The translations under genes and the position numbers were made by a program. Positions 28,247 to 36,907 of a stretch of 64,000 nucleotides of DNA are shown here, piece by piece. The DNA lies in assembly GCF_001544575.2 (NCBI RefSeq), contig NZ_FCNY02000002.1, forward strand, positions 62,001 to 126,000. The letters run 5' to 3'. The notes beneath the pieces are model-generated. The model did not search any database. It had not been told where the DNA came from and was given only the letters and a program-made list of their open reading frames with translations. The number at the start of each line of letters is the position of its first letter. Position 1 is the first letter of the stretch. The DNA comes from Caballeronia cordobensis. GTDB lineage: Bacteria > Pseudomonadota > Gammaproteobacteria > Burkholderiales > Burkholderiaceae.

Positions 28247-28885
28247 ATGCTCACGCCCAACGATCCCACCGACGCGCACTGGCGCGTCGTCCCGCTCCCC
28301 ACGCTTTCCGACGCACGAAAGGACTGGCTCACCCGAGGCGGCTCGCTGACGGCGCACTTGCGCACGCTCGGCGCGGTGACGGTCGAGGTCACGCGCGAGG
28401 CCGTCGACATGCCCTGGCGCGACGAAGCGCGCGCCCTGCGCATTACGCCGCGCACGCCCGTGTGGGTGCGCGAAGTCGCATTGAAAGTGGATGGCGTGCC
28501 GTTCGTCGTCGCGCACAGCATCGTCGCGCTCGCGCACAGCACGGGCGTGTGGCAGTCGATGCGCCGCCTGCGCACGCGGCCGCTCGCGGAACTGCTCTAC
28601 AGCGACAGCAGCGTGTCGCGCTCGGCGCTCGCAAGCAGCCGGATCACGGCGCGGCATCCGCTGTATAGGCTGGCGTCGGCGCAGATGGAGGGAGGCCACG
28701 CGCTCGTCGCCAGACGCTCGGTCTTCAAGCGCCACGGCGCGCCGCTGATGGTCACCGAATGCATGCTCGACGCGCTCTGGACGCGCCTTGCCGCGTCGCA
28801 TGCGCCGAGCCATCGCGAACATGCGCGCGCTTACGATCATCTGAGTTCGCATGCGAAGCGCGTCGCGCACGGCGAGGCGAAATGA
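28247..28885 (+). CDS. ubiC: Chorismate--pyruvate lyase
   Basis: The 212-residue protein matches UbiC, which releases pyruvate from chorismate to give 4-hydroxybenzoate for ubiquinone synthesis. Typical segments are [14 protein letters not shown] near the N-terminus, VWVREVAL in the middle, and [19 protein letters not shown] with the conserved Glu. No ribosome site precedes the ATG, and a TATAAT lies just upstream. Its stop overlaps the next gene by four bases. Confidence 0.88.
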   Translation: MLTPNDPTDAHWRVVPLPTLSDARKDWLTRGGSLTAHLRTLGAVTVEVTREAVDMPWRDEARALRITPRTPVWVREVALKVDGVPFVVAHSIVALAHSTGVWQSMRRLRTRPLAELLYSDSSVSRSALASSRITARHPLYRLASAQMEGGHALVARRSVFKRHGAPLMVTECMLDALWTRLAASHAPSHREHARAYDHLSSHAKRVAHGEAK

Positions 28886-29364
28886 AGCTCGCAGGCTTTC
28901 CTCCGGTCGGCGACGAAGCGACGCGCACGCTCATCCTCGGCAGCTTTCCCGGCGTCGCGTCGCTCGCAGCGACGCAGTATTACGCGCATCCGCGCAATCA
29001 GTTCTGGCGGCTCGTCGGCGCGGCAATCGGCGAACCGCTGCACGAGCTGAGCTACGACGAACGCCTCGCACGGCTGATAAAACATGGCATCGGCCTGTGG
29101 GACGTGCTCGCCGCCTGCGAGCGCGAAGGCAGTCTCGACGCCGCGATCCGCAACGCATCGCCGAACGATTTCGCCGCGTTCCACGTGCGCTTTCCGAAGC
29201 TGCGCCGCGTGTGCTTCAACGGCAAGACCTCGGGCAAGTTCGCGCCCGTGCTCGCCGCGGCGGGCTATGACACGCTGGTGCTGCCATCGTCCAGCGCGGC
29301 CAATGCTATCCTCTCGTTCGATCAAAAATTGCGCATCTGGCGCGACATCCTCACCACACAATGA
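28882..29364 (+). CDS. DNA-deoxyinosine glycosylase (family 6 uracil-DNA glycosylase superfamily)
   Basis: The 160-residue protein has the glycosylase motif 1 [12 protein letters not shown], the family-6 PRNQFW motif (N39 is the expected catalytic Asn), and motif 2-like PSSSAANAI. Members remove hypoxanthine and related deaminated bases from DNA. Overlaps of four bases (ATGA) with both ubiC and the following gene indicate tight coupling. I see no metabolic reason for the ubiC link. Confidence 0.85.
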   Translation: MKLAGFPPVGDEATRTLILGSFPGVASLAATQYYAHPRNQFWRLVGAAIGEPLHELSYDERLARLIKHGIGLWDVLAACEREGSLDAAIRNASPNDFAAFHVRFPKLRRVCFNGKTSGKFAPVLAAAGYDTLVLPSSSAANAILSFDQKLRIWRDILTTQ

Positions 29365-30263
29365 CGAATCTCATCAAGCGCGCGTCGGCCGAAGCCCGCG
29401 CGTTCGGCCGCAAGAAAGACGACAACAAGGCAAAGCGCAAACGCGATGATCGCGATCACGACGATCTCGCCAACGCGCCGCGCATCGACGCGCCGCGCAA
29501 GCCGCGCTTCGCACCCGTGACGTTCTCGGAAGAGGGCGGCGTGCGCTATCTGCACTTCGGCACCGAATGGGTGCAAGGCGCGATGCGCCTGAAAAAGCCC
29601 GATCACATCGAGCTCGAATACGCGCAGCAGATGATGGCGTGGCTGCTCTTCGTCGAGACGCCCGCGCGCATCGTGCAGCTCGGGCTCGGCGCGGCCGCGC
29701 TGACGAAGTTCTGTCATCGCTTTCTGAAGCGCGCGAAGGTGGAAGCCGTCGAGCTGAATCCGGCGGTCGTGATCGCCGCGCGCGCGATGTTCGAGCTGCC
29801 CTACGACGACGCGCGCCTCACCGTCACGGAGCGCGACGCGTGGGAGTTCGTCAACGACCGCGCGAATCACGGCACGACCGGCGCGTTGCAGATCGATCTC
29901 TACGACGCCACCGCGCGCGGCCCCGTGCTCGACAGCGTGTCGTTCTATCGCGCATGCCGCGCATGTCTCACGCCTGAAGCGGGTGTCGTGACGATCAACC
30001 TGTTCGGCGATCATCCGAGCTTCGTGCGCAACATGCGTCACCTGAACGAAGCGTTCGATCGGCGCGTCATCGCGCTGCCCGAAGTGCATGACGGCAACCG
30101 CGTCGCGATCGCGTTCGCCGGTCCCGCGCTCGACGTGCCGTTCGCCGCGCTCGACGCACGCGCGAGGGTCATCGAAACGCAACTCGGCCTGCCCGCGCGC
30201 AAGTGGGTCAAAGGTCTCGCCGAAAGCGCGGGCGTTGCGACGAGCGGTTCCTTCGCGATCTGA
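29361..30263 (+). CDS. Spermidine-synthase-like protein
   Basis: The 300-residue protein has a basic, low-complexity N-terminus (residues 1-45, rich in Lys, Arg, Asp), then a spermidine-synthase-type Rossmann fold: GTEWVQGAMRL, IVQLGLGAAALTKF (motif I) and VEAVELNPAVV. The polyamine-synthase catalytic Asp pair is not clear; the matching region reads ALQIDLYDATA. It is probably a methyltransferase or aminopropyltransferase-like protein of unknown substrate. It is the last gene of the three-gene overlap operon. Confidence 0.75.
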   Translation: MTNLIKRASAEARAFGRKKDDNKAKRKRDDRDHDDLANAPRIDAPRKPRFAPVTFSEEGGVRYLHFGTEWVQGAMRLKKPDHIELEYAQQMMAWLLFVETPARIVQLGLGAAALTKFCHRFLKRAKVEAVELNPAVVIAARAMFELPYDDARLTVTERDAWEFVNDRANHGTTGALQIDLYDATARGPVLDSVSFYRACRACLTPEAGVVTINLFGDHPSFVRNMRHLNEAFDRRVIALPEVHDGNRVAIAFAGPALDVPFAALDARARVIETQLGLPARKWVKGLAESAGVATSGSFAI

Positions 30264-30355
30264 TTGGCGAAGCACAAGGCCAAGGCCCGGCGCAAGGGTT
30301 TTGGCCTATTTACAAATTCCTTTCAAATCAGCGGAATAGTCGGGATTCTCCCTGC

Positions 30356-30383
30356 TTGACCGTCTTTTAAGGGTCCATATACT
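30356..30383 (+). promoter_or_regulatory. Strong sigma-70-type promoter for the DUF3311-symporter operon
   Basis: TTGACC (30356-30361), a 16-bp spacer, and TATACT (30378-30383) form one of the best -35/-10 pairs in the window. Transcription should start near 30390, giving a leader of about 100 bases. Confidence 0.75.
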
Positions 30384-30488
30384 CCCTCTGTTATTTCGGG
30401 GCGCTTTCAGCGGCGTGTCTACCCGACAACCGGCATCCCGCCGGGCTCGCAATAACCCCAGCGAATCAAAACAAAGAGGAGACCGTTC

Positions 30489-30737
30489 ATGGCCCACGAA
30501 GCTGCGACCGGCACCGGACAACCGCGCAATAAGCATTGGCTTTGGCTTCTGATCCTTCCGTGGATCGGTGTGGTATGGGTGCCGTTTTACAACAAGATCG
30601 AGCCCGTTCTGTGGGGCTTTCCGTATTTTTACTGGTACCAGCTTCTCTGGGTGCTGATCAGCGCGGTCATTACGGCCGTGGTCTACGTGAAGACCAAGGC
30701 GCTGCCCTCCGGCCGTAAGAATGGAGGTGCGGCATGA
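30489..30737 (+). CDS. DUF3311 small membrane protein
   Basis: The 82-residue protein has two membrane helices (about residues 18-36 and 48-68) and the family-typical PWIGVVWVPFYN and PFYxWYQ-like segments (PYFYWYQLLW). DUF3311 proteins are almost always encoded directly before a sodium-solute symporter and are thought to be its small subunit. GAGGAGA precedes the ATG by about ten bases. The stop overlaps the symporter start by four bases (ATGA). Confidence 0.88.
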   Translation: MAHEAATGTGQPRNKHWLWLLILPWIGVVWVPFYNKIEPVLWGFPYFYWYQLLWVLISAVITAVVYVKTKALPSGRKNGGAA

Positions 30738-32287
30738 TGAATCTCACCGCAACCATCGTCTTCGTTCTCTTCTTCGTCGGCGTCACGATTCTCGGCTTCG
30801 TCGCCGCGCACTGGCGCAAGGGCGACCTCGGCCAGCTCGACGAATGGGGTCTCGGCGGACGCCGCTTCGGCACCATCGTCACGTGGTTCCTGCTCGGCGG
30901 CGATCTCTATACCGCGTACACATTCGTCGCGGTGCCGGCGCTCGTGTTCGGCGCGGGCGCGACGGGTTTCTTCGCGCTGCCGTACACCATCCTCATCTAT
31001 CCGTTCGCGTTCGTCGTGTTTCCGAAGCTCTGGAGCATCGCGAAGCGTCACGGCTATGTGACCGCCGCCGACTTCGTGCACGCGCGCTACAACAGCCGCA
31101 TGCTCGCGCTCGCCGTCGCGGTGACGGGCATCGTCGCGACGATGCCGTACATCGCGCTGCAACTGGTGGGCATCGAAGTGGTGATCGGCGCGCTCGGCTT
31201 CTCGACGCAAGGCTTCGTCGGCGATTTGCCGCTCATCATCGCGTTCGCGATTCTCGCCGCGTACACGTACACGTCGGGCCTGCGCGCGCCCGCGATGATC
31301 GCCGTGGTGAAGGACGTGCTGATCTACATCACCATCATCGCCGCGATGATCGTGATTCCCGCGCAGCTCGGCGGTTTCGGCCACATCTTCAGCACGGTTC
31401 CGCCCGAGAAGCTGTTGCTGAAAGCGCCCGACGCGACGAGCCTGAACGGCTACAGCGCCTATGCGACGCTTGCGGTCGGCTCCGCGCTCGCGCTCTTCCT
31501 GTACCCGCACTCGGTGACGGCGATTCTGTCGTCGAACTCGGGCAACACGATCCGCCGCAACATGTCGCTCCTGCCGGCGTACTCGCTCGTGCTCGGCCTG
31601 CTCGCGCTGCTCGGCTACATGGCGCTGGCGTCGGGCGTGAAGGACATGCCGGAATACGCGTCGTACTTCAAGGCTTACGGCGCGAACTTCGCGGTGCCGG
31701 CGCTCTTCCTGCACTACTTCCCGTCCTGGTTCGTGGGCGTGGCGTTCGCGGCGATCGGCATCGGCGCGCTCGTGCCGGCGGCGATCATGTCGATCGCGGC
31801 GGCGAATCTGTACACGCGCAACGTGCATCGCGAGTTCGTCAACACGAGGATGACGCCTGAGCAGGAAACCAACGTCGCCAAGCTGGTGTCGCTGATCGTG
31901 AAGGTCGGCGCGGTCGTGTTCATTCTCGCGCTGCCGCTGACCTACGCAATCCAGTTGCAACTGCTCGGCGGCATCTGGATCATCCAGACGCTGCCCGCGC
32001 TCGTGCTCGGCCTCTATACGCGCGTGCTCGATCATCGCGGCCTGCTGCTCGGCTGGGCGGTGGGCATCGGCGTCGGCACGTGGATGGCCGTCTCGCTGCA
32101 ACTGAAAGGCTCGATCTATCCGCTGCATCTCTTCGGCTATGTCGTGCCGGGCTACGCGGCCGTGTGGGCGCTGATCGCGAACCTGATCGTTTCGATCGTC
32201 GTGAGCGTGCTGGTGCGCGTGCTGGGCCTCAAGCGCTCGGAAGACCGCACGCGTCCGGAAGACTATCTGGACATCGTGGAAGGCTGA
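30734..32287 (+). CDS. Sodium:solute symporter (monocarboxylate permease-like)
   Basis: The 517-residue inner-membrane protein has about 13 helices and the SSS-family marks WGLGGRRFGTIVTWFLLGGDLYTA and FVAVPALVFG. Partnered with DUF3311 it resembles MctP-type permeases for lactate, pyruvate or short fatty acids. A second ATG three bases downstream (30737) is an equal start candidate. A hairpin terminator ends the operon. Confidence 0.87.
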   Translation: MMNLTATIVFVLFFVGVTILGFVAAHWRKGDLGQLDEWGLGGRRFGTIVTWFLLGGDLYTAYTFVAVPALVFGAGATGFFALPYTILIYPFAFVVFPKLWSIAKRHGYVTAADFVHARYNSRMLALAVAVTGIVATMPYIALQLVGIEVVIGALGFSTQGFVGDLPLIIAFAILAAYTYTSGLRAPAMIAVVKDVLIYITIIAAMIVIPAQLGGFGHIFSTVPPEKLLLKAPDATSLNGYSAYATLAVGSALALFLYPHSVTAILSSNSGNTIRRNMSLLPAYSLVLGLLALLGYMALASGVKDMPEYASYFKAYGANFAVPALFLHYFPSWFVGVAFAAIGIGALVPAAIMSIAAANLYTRNVHREFVNTRMTPEQETNVAKLVSLIVKVGAVVFILALPLTYAIQLQLLGGIWIIQTLPALVLGLYTRVLDHRGLLLGWAVGIGVGTWMAVSLQLKGSIYPLHLFGYVVPGYAAVWALIANLIVSIVVSVLVRVLGLKRSEDRTRPEDYLDIVEG

Positions 32288-32347
32288 TCCGCCAAGCCGT
32301 GGCCGCGCGTCGGGCAGCCGTTCGACGCGCAGCCCCAAAAGCTGGTA

Positions 32348-32390
32348 AAACGCCCGTAGCAGCCGAATGGCCGTTACGGGCGTTTCGTTT
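32348..32390 (+). terminator. Intrinsic terminator after the symporter gene
   Basis: An 11-bp stem (AAACGCCCGTA/TACGGGCGTTT) with a 16-base loop is followed by CGTTTTTCTTTTT. It lies 60 bases beyond the symporter stop. Confidence 0.85.
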
Positions 32391-32464
32391 TTCTTTTTCG
32401 TTTCGTTTTCGTTTTTCGACCGCCTTCGTTGTGAGGCGTGTGTCTTCACCGACGCGAGCGAACC

Positions 32465-33571
32465 ATGCTTTCACCGACATCGACGTCACCCCGGCGCAGC
32501 CAACTCGCGCGCCTTCTGCACTGGATCGCCTCGCCGTACTTCCGCTACCGGCACGCGGCGCTGATCCACGCGGTGCGCGTCGGCCTCGCGATGGCCGTAT
32601 CGATCGCCGTCACGACGGGCATCGACATGCCGCACGGCGTGTGGGCATCCGTTTCGGTGCTCGTCGTGATCGGCGGCTTGCAGCACTACGGCAACATCCG
32701 CAAGAAGGCGGCGGAACGCGCGGTCGGCACGATGCTCGGCGCGTCCTTTGGTCTGGTGCTCATCGTCGCGCAAATGCTCACCGGCTCGTCGATGGTCTTC
32801 TTCGTGCTGATGTGCGTGATCGCGGGCGGCTGCGCCTACTACGCGATCGGCAAGGCGGGTTATGTCGCGCTGCTCACGGCGATCACGATGGTGATCGTCT
32901 CCGGCCACGGCGATCTGCCGCTTTCCACCGGGCTGTGGCGCACGGCCAACGTGCTGATCGGCGTCGTGATCGCGCTCGGATTCTCGTTCGTGCTGCCGCA
33001 GTACGCGACCTATTCGTGGCGCTACCGTCTCGCGGACAATCTGCGCGAATGCGCGAAGCTCTACGGCGCCTTGCTCGACGGCACGCCGCTTCTCGCGGAG
33101 GAGTCCGCCCAGCGCTTTTTCAAGATGAGCCAGCGGCTCGTGCAGTCGAGAGGGCTGATGGAATCGGTCTCGAAGGAAACCGACGTGACGATGGCGCGGC
33201 TCGAAGAGATCCAGCGCCTGCACCGTTCGATTCTTGCGGCGCTGGAGTTGCTGGTGGGCTCGATGCCCGAAGCGGCGGGCGCATCGCCGGACCGTTTCGC
33301 GATCGCATGCACGCCGCGCGAATACACGGTGCGCCAGCAACTCCTGCAGATGGCGCGTGCGTTGCGCTTCGGGCGCGTGGGCTTGCTGTATCGCGCGGTG
33401 GAGTTATCGCCGCTGCCGCCGCCGCACATCGACGAGAAGGCCAGCGACGCGACGCAGGGCATGCACTGGCTCGCGATGCGTTTCGTCGAGCAGGTGGAAC
33501 GCTTGCGGCTGCGTCTGTCGGAAATCGAGCGGCAGTGGAATATCGAAGGCGCGCGGCCGCTTGGCGAGTAA
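32465..33571 (+). CDS. FUSC-family membrane protein
   Basis: The 368-residue protein has five to six N-terminal membrane helices (about residues 30-180) and a soluble helical C-terminal half. The segment MPHGVWASVSVLVVIGG...QHYGNIRKKAAERAVGTMLGA is characteristic of FUSC proteins, relatives of AaeB aromatic-acid exporters. It has only one membrane half compared with full-length AaeB (about 650 aa), so it may act as a dimer. I start at ATG 32465 with GAGCGA upstream; the frame is open nine codons further. Confidence 0.82.
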   Translation: MLSPTSTSPRRSQLARLLHWIASPYFRYRHAALIHAVRVGLAMAVSIAVTTGIDMPHGVWASVSVLVVIGGLQHYGNIRKKAAERAVGTMLGASFGLVLIVAQMLTGSSMVFFVLMCVIAGGCAYYAIGKAGYVALLTAITMVIVSGHGDLPLSTGLWRTANVLIGVVIALGFSFVLPQYATYSWRYRLADNLRECAKLYGALLDGTPLLAEESAQRFFKMSQRLVQSRGLMESVSKETDVTMARLEEIQRLHRSILAALELLVGSMPEAAGASPDRFAIACTPREYTVRQQLLQMARALRFGRVGLLYRAVELSPLPPPHIDEKASDATQGMHWLAMRFVEQVERLRLRLSEIERQWNIEGARPLGE

Positions 33572-33587
33572 CGGTCGTTGACGACGC

Positions 33588-34016
33588 TCAGACGGCCTGA
33601 ACTTCGTCGGGCTGCACCACGTTGATGAGCCAGGGCACGCCGAAGCGATCCGTCAGCATGCCGAAACCTTGCGTCCAGAACGTGTTTTGCCACGGTGTGA
33701 GCACGTTGCCGCCCTCGGCGAGCATGTTGAAGATGCGCTCGCCCGCGGGCGCGTCGTCCGCGGCGATCGACAGCGTGAATCCGGAGTAGTCCTTGCGCGG
33801 CTGGCCGTAGCGGCCGTCCGACACCATGATCGCGTTCGGTCCGACGTGGAACACCGCGTGCATGACCTTGTCCTGCCAGTCGGGCGGGGCGTTGCCGCCG
33901 TCGGGCGCATCGCGGAAGCGGACCAGCGCGGCGATCTGCGCGCCGAATGCGGCCTGATACAGTTCGAGCGCCGCGGCGCAGTCGCCGTTATAGAAAATGT
34001 AGGTATCCAGTTGCAT
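33588..34016 (-). CDS. PhnB-like VOC-family protein
   Basis: The 142-residue protein belongs to the PhnB/YjdN branch of the VOC superfamily: MQLDTYIFYNGDCAAALELYQAAFGA at the start, VMHAVFHVG, and C-terminal GMLTDRFGVPWLINV. Many members lack proven activity; the bound ligand is unknown. The ATG at 34016 matches the family start (Mxxxx-YIFFNGxC). It is convergent with the FUSC gene. Confidence 0.88.
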   Translation of the reverse strand: MQLDTYIFYNGDCAAALELYQAAFGAQIAALVRFRDAPDGGNAPPDWQDKVMHAVFHVGPNAIMVSDGRYGQPRKDYSGFTLSIAADDAPAGERIFNMLAEGGNVLTPWQNTFWTQGFGMLTDRFGVPWLINVVQPDEVQAV

Positions 34017-34132
34017 GACCGAACGGCTCCGTGCATAGAAAGCGGACATGCCGCCAGAGCACGGAAGTCTATTGCAACGCGATGCCGCATTGACTCGGAA
34101 TTAGTCAAATTGCGTCACGAAGAAGCGCAATG

Positions 34133-34177
34133 AAAAAAACCGCAAATCGAAACCGCGCGGCGGCTCGATTTGCGGTT
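34133..34177 (-). terminator. Intrinsic terminator of transaldolase
   Basis: A 13-bp stem (AACCGCAAATCGA/TCGATTTGCGGTT) with a GC-rich loop is followed on the minus strand by seven T. It ends the tal transcript 38 bases past the stop. Confidence 0.92.
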
Positions 34178-34214
34178 CTGTCCGTAGACTTTCAGGCCAT
34201 CGGATGAGGACGAT

Positions 34215-35168
34215 TTACTGCAACGAGGTGATCAGCTTTTCGAGCTTGATCGCGTCGGCGGCGAAGGTGCGGATGCCTTCCGCGAGCTTTTCGGTCGCCA
34301 TTGCGTCGTCGTTGACGAGGAAGCGGAAGGTCGGCTCGTCGACGCCGATTTTCTCCACGTTCTCGTTCTTGACGTTTTCCGGCGAGAGCTTGCGCTCCAC
34401 CGTGTCGTTACTGTCGGCGAGCTTCTTGAGCAAATCGGGGCTGATCGTCAGCAGATCGCAGCCGGCGAGTTCGGTGATCTGGCTCACCGTGCGGAAGCTC
34501 GCGCCCATGACTTCGGTCTTGTAGCCGAACTTCTTGTAGTACGAGTAGATGCGGCGCACCGACTGCACGCCCGGATCGTTCGCGCCGCCGTTCTTCGCTT
34601 CGTCCCATTCCGCGCCGGCGGACTTCTTGTACCAGTCGTAGATGCGGCCGACGAACGGCGAAATGAGTTGCGCGCCCGCTTCGGCGCATGCGACGGCCTG
34701 CGCAAGCGAGAAGAGCAGCGTCATGTTGCAGTGGATGCCTTCCTTTTGCAGCACTTCCGCCGCGCGGATGCCTTCCCACGTCGATGCGAGCTTGATCAGC
34801 ACGCGGTCGCGGCTCACGCCCGCGTTTTCGTACAGCTTGATGATGTCGTGCGCCTTGTCGATCGAGGCCTTCGTGTCGAACGAGAGGCGCGCATCCACTT
34901 CCGTCGAGACGCGGCCCGGAATGATCTTCAGAATCTCGGTGCCGAACGCGACCAGCAGATTGTCGATGATCTGCGGCATCGGCTGCTTCGCGTGCTCCTT
35001 GACGGTCTTTTCGAGCAGCGGCTTGTAATCGTCCTTCTGGACGGCCTTCAGAATGAGCGACGGATTGGTCGTCGCGTCCTGCGGCTTGAATGCGATGAAT
35101 TGCTGGAAGTCGCCCGTGTCGGCGACGACGGTCGTGTATTGCTTGAGCTGGTCGAGAGCGGATGTCAT
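34215..35168 (-). CDS. tal: Transaldolase
   Basis: The 317-residue pentose-phosphate enzyme transfers dihydroxyacetone between sugar phosphates. The Schiff-base Lys is K126 in [11 protein letters not shown], with D17 (VADTGDF) and E90 (RVSTEVD) as partners and the DATTNPSL signature near residue 31. Length and sequence fit the classical TalB type. It is a single-gene unit with its own terminator. Confidence 0.97.
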   Translation of the reverse strand: MTSALDQLKQYTTVVADTGDFQQFIAFKPQDATTNPSLILKAVQKDDYKPLLEKTVKEHAKQPMPQIIDNLLVAFGTEILKIIPGRVSTEVDARLSFDTKASIDKAHDIIKLYENAGVSRDRVLIKLASTWEGIRAAEVLQKEGIHCNMTLLFSLAQAVACAEAGAQLISPFVGRIYDWYKKSAGAEWDEAKNGGANDPGVQSVRRIYSYYKKFGYKTEVMGASFRTVSQITELAGCDLLTISPDLLKKLADSNDTVERKLSPENVKNENVEKIGVDEPTFRFLVNDDAMATEKLAEGIRTFAADAIKLEKLITSLQ

Positions 35169-35385
35169 GTCGAGTCTGAGACGCGATGCGCCTTGTCAAA
35201 GTGCGGTCGTAACCCGCGGATTGCCCATGAATGCGACGCCGCGCGGCGACTTCGTTCGCGCGGCGCGCCCCTGAATGTCATTCCCTCATTCTAGTCCCGA
35301 GCGCGGCGAGCGCGCTGAGTGCGTGTGAATCCGTTTGAACCCGTGCCGGACGACGCCGGTTTCGACCGGGCGCGCGAGCATGCGT

Positions 35386-35628
35386 TCAATCGGCGGCGTA
35401 GGCGAGTTCGTGCCAGCGCCGCACCGTGCCCGAGCCGAGCTGGCCGCGCGCGAACCGCATCTTGCGCACCTCGTCGAGCGCATGCGCGTCTTTCGCGGCG
35501 TCGCCGCAGCTCATCTTCAGCACGACGTCCTGCACGTGCCCGGCGTCGTCGAGCAGCACGCGCACGATCGTCTTGCGTTTCTGGGCGCCGGGCGTGGTGC
35601 GCGCGAGCAGTTTATCGATCAAAGCCAT
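35386..35628 (-). CDS. Small hypothetical protein, TonB-C-like pattern (80 aa)
   Basis: The protein MALIDKLLARTTPG... has a short N-terminal helix and then IVRVLLDDAGHVQDVVLKMSCGD...DAHALDEVRKMRF. That hydrophobic pattern recalls a TonB C-terminal-like fold (strand, Asp-Gly turn, strand, helix), but it has no membrane anchor, so I do not call it TonB. One Cys is present. It stands alone between tal and benE. Confidence 0.65.
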   Translation of the reverse strand: MALIDKLLARTTPGAQKRKTIVRVLLDDAGHVQDVVLKMSCGDAAKDAHALDEVRKMRFARGQLGSGTVRRWHELAYAAD

Positions 35629-35700
35629 GACGGAATACCACCAACCTGTGACAAAAATCCAGCCGGAAATTCGGGGCCGGTTCCGCCATTGTAGGCCGCC

Positions 35701-36897
35701 TCAGGGTCGCCGCGCGTTGAGCACGACATGCGTCACGATGCCCGCGACCAGTCCCCAGAATGCCGATCCAATCGACAGCAGCGTCAGGCCCGAGGCCGTC
35801 ACCATGAACGTGACGAGCGCGGGCTCGCGTTGGCGCGCGTCCTGCATCGCGTTGGTGAGGCCGCTCATGATCGAGCCGAAGAGGGCGAGCGCCGCGACGG
35901 AGACGACGAGCTCCTTCGGAAAGGCCGCGAACAGCGCGGCGATGGTCGCGCCGAACGTGCCCGCGATCAGATAGAAGATGCCGCACCAGACGGCCGCCGT
36001 GTACCGCCTGTCGCGATTCTCGTGCGCTTCGCGGCCGGTGCAGATCGCGGCGGTGATGGCGGCGAGATTCACGCCGTGCGAGCCGAACGGCGCGAGCACG
36101 AGCGAGGCGATGCCGGTGGTCGAGATGAGCGGCGCGGAAGGCGTCGCGTAGCCGTCCGCGCGCAGCACGGCGAGTCCGGGCACGTTCTGCGAGGCCATCG
36201 CGACGACGAAAAGCGGCACGCCGATGCTGATGGCCGAGGCGAGCGAGAACGCGGGCATCGTGAAGACGGGATGCGCGAGCGCGACATGAAAGCGCGAGAA
36301 GTCGAGCAGCCCGAGCCCGCCGGCGACTGCGACGCCCACCACGAGCGTCGCAGGAATCGCGTAGCGCGGCGTGAAGCGCTTTGCCGTGAGATATGCGAAG
36401 AACATCACGACGACGAGCGCCGTGCGATGTCCGGCGGCGCGAAAGATTTCGATGCCGATCTCGAACAGGATGCCCGCGAGCAGCGCGGCGGCGATGCCCG
36501 ACGGGACGCGTTTCATCAGCGTGTCGAACCAGCCGGTGAGACCGACCGCGGTCAGCAGCACCGCGCAGACGATGAACGCGCCGATCGCATCGGCATACGC
36601 GACGTTCGGCAGCGACGAAACGAGCAGCGCCGCGCCAGGCGTCGACCACGCGACGACGACCGGCGCGCGGTAGCGCAGCGACAGGCCGATCGTGCAGACC
36701 GCCATGCCCATCGAGAGCGCCCAGATCCACGACGAAATCTGCGCGTCGGTGAGATGCGCGGCCTGGCCCGCCTGGAACATGAGCACGAGCGAACTGGTGT
36801 AGCCGGTCATCATCGCGACGAAGCCGGCGACGACGGTGGACAGCGACGTATCAAAGAGAAAACGCGGCGCGGCGGGCGCCGGAGCGGAAGCTTTCAT
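35701..36897 (-). CDS. benE: BenE-family benzoate/proton symporter
   Basis: The 398-residue membrane protein has about 12 helices and the family segments FVAMMTGYTSSLVLMFQAGQA, WSTPGAALL, NVPGLAVLR and PFGSHGVNLAAITAAICTG. BenE takes up benzoate. It is the last gene of the MoxR-GNAT-VWA run (10-bp gap after the VWA stop) but no benzoate-degradation genes are near, so substrate identity is from family only. The ATG at 36897 directly starts the recognisable domain. Confidence 0.88.
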   Translation of the reverse strand: MKASAPAPAAPRFLFDTSLSTVVAGFVAMMTGYTSSLVLMFQAGQAAHLTDAQISSWIWALSMGMAVCTIGLSLRYRAPVVVAWSTPGAALLVSSLPNVAYADAIGAFIVCAVLLTAVGLTGWFDTLMKRVPSGIAAALLAGILFEIGIEIFRAAGHRTALVVVMFFAYLTAKRFTPRYAIPATLVVGVAVAGGLGLLDFSRFHVALAHPVFTMPAFSLASAISIGVPLFVVAMASQNVPGLAVLRADGYATPSAPLISTTGIASLVLAPFGSHGVNLAAITAAICTGREAHENRDRRYTAAVWCGIFYLIAGTFGATIAALFAAFPKELVVSVAALALFGSIMSGLTNAMQDARQREPALVTFMVTASGLTLLSIGSAFWGLVAGIVTHVVLNARRP

Positions 36898-36907
36898 GTC
36901 GAGTTTC

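Noticed and set aside
35386-35628. TonB energy transducer
   Set aside because: The hydrophobic pattern is TonB-C-like, but the 80-residue protein has no membrane anchor or Pro-rich spacer, and no exbBD genes are near.
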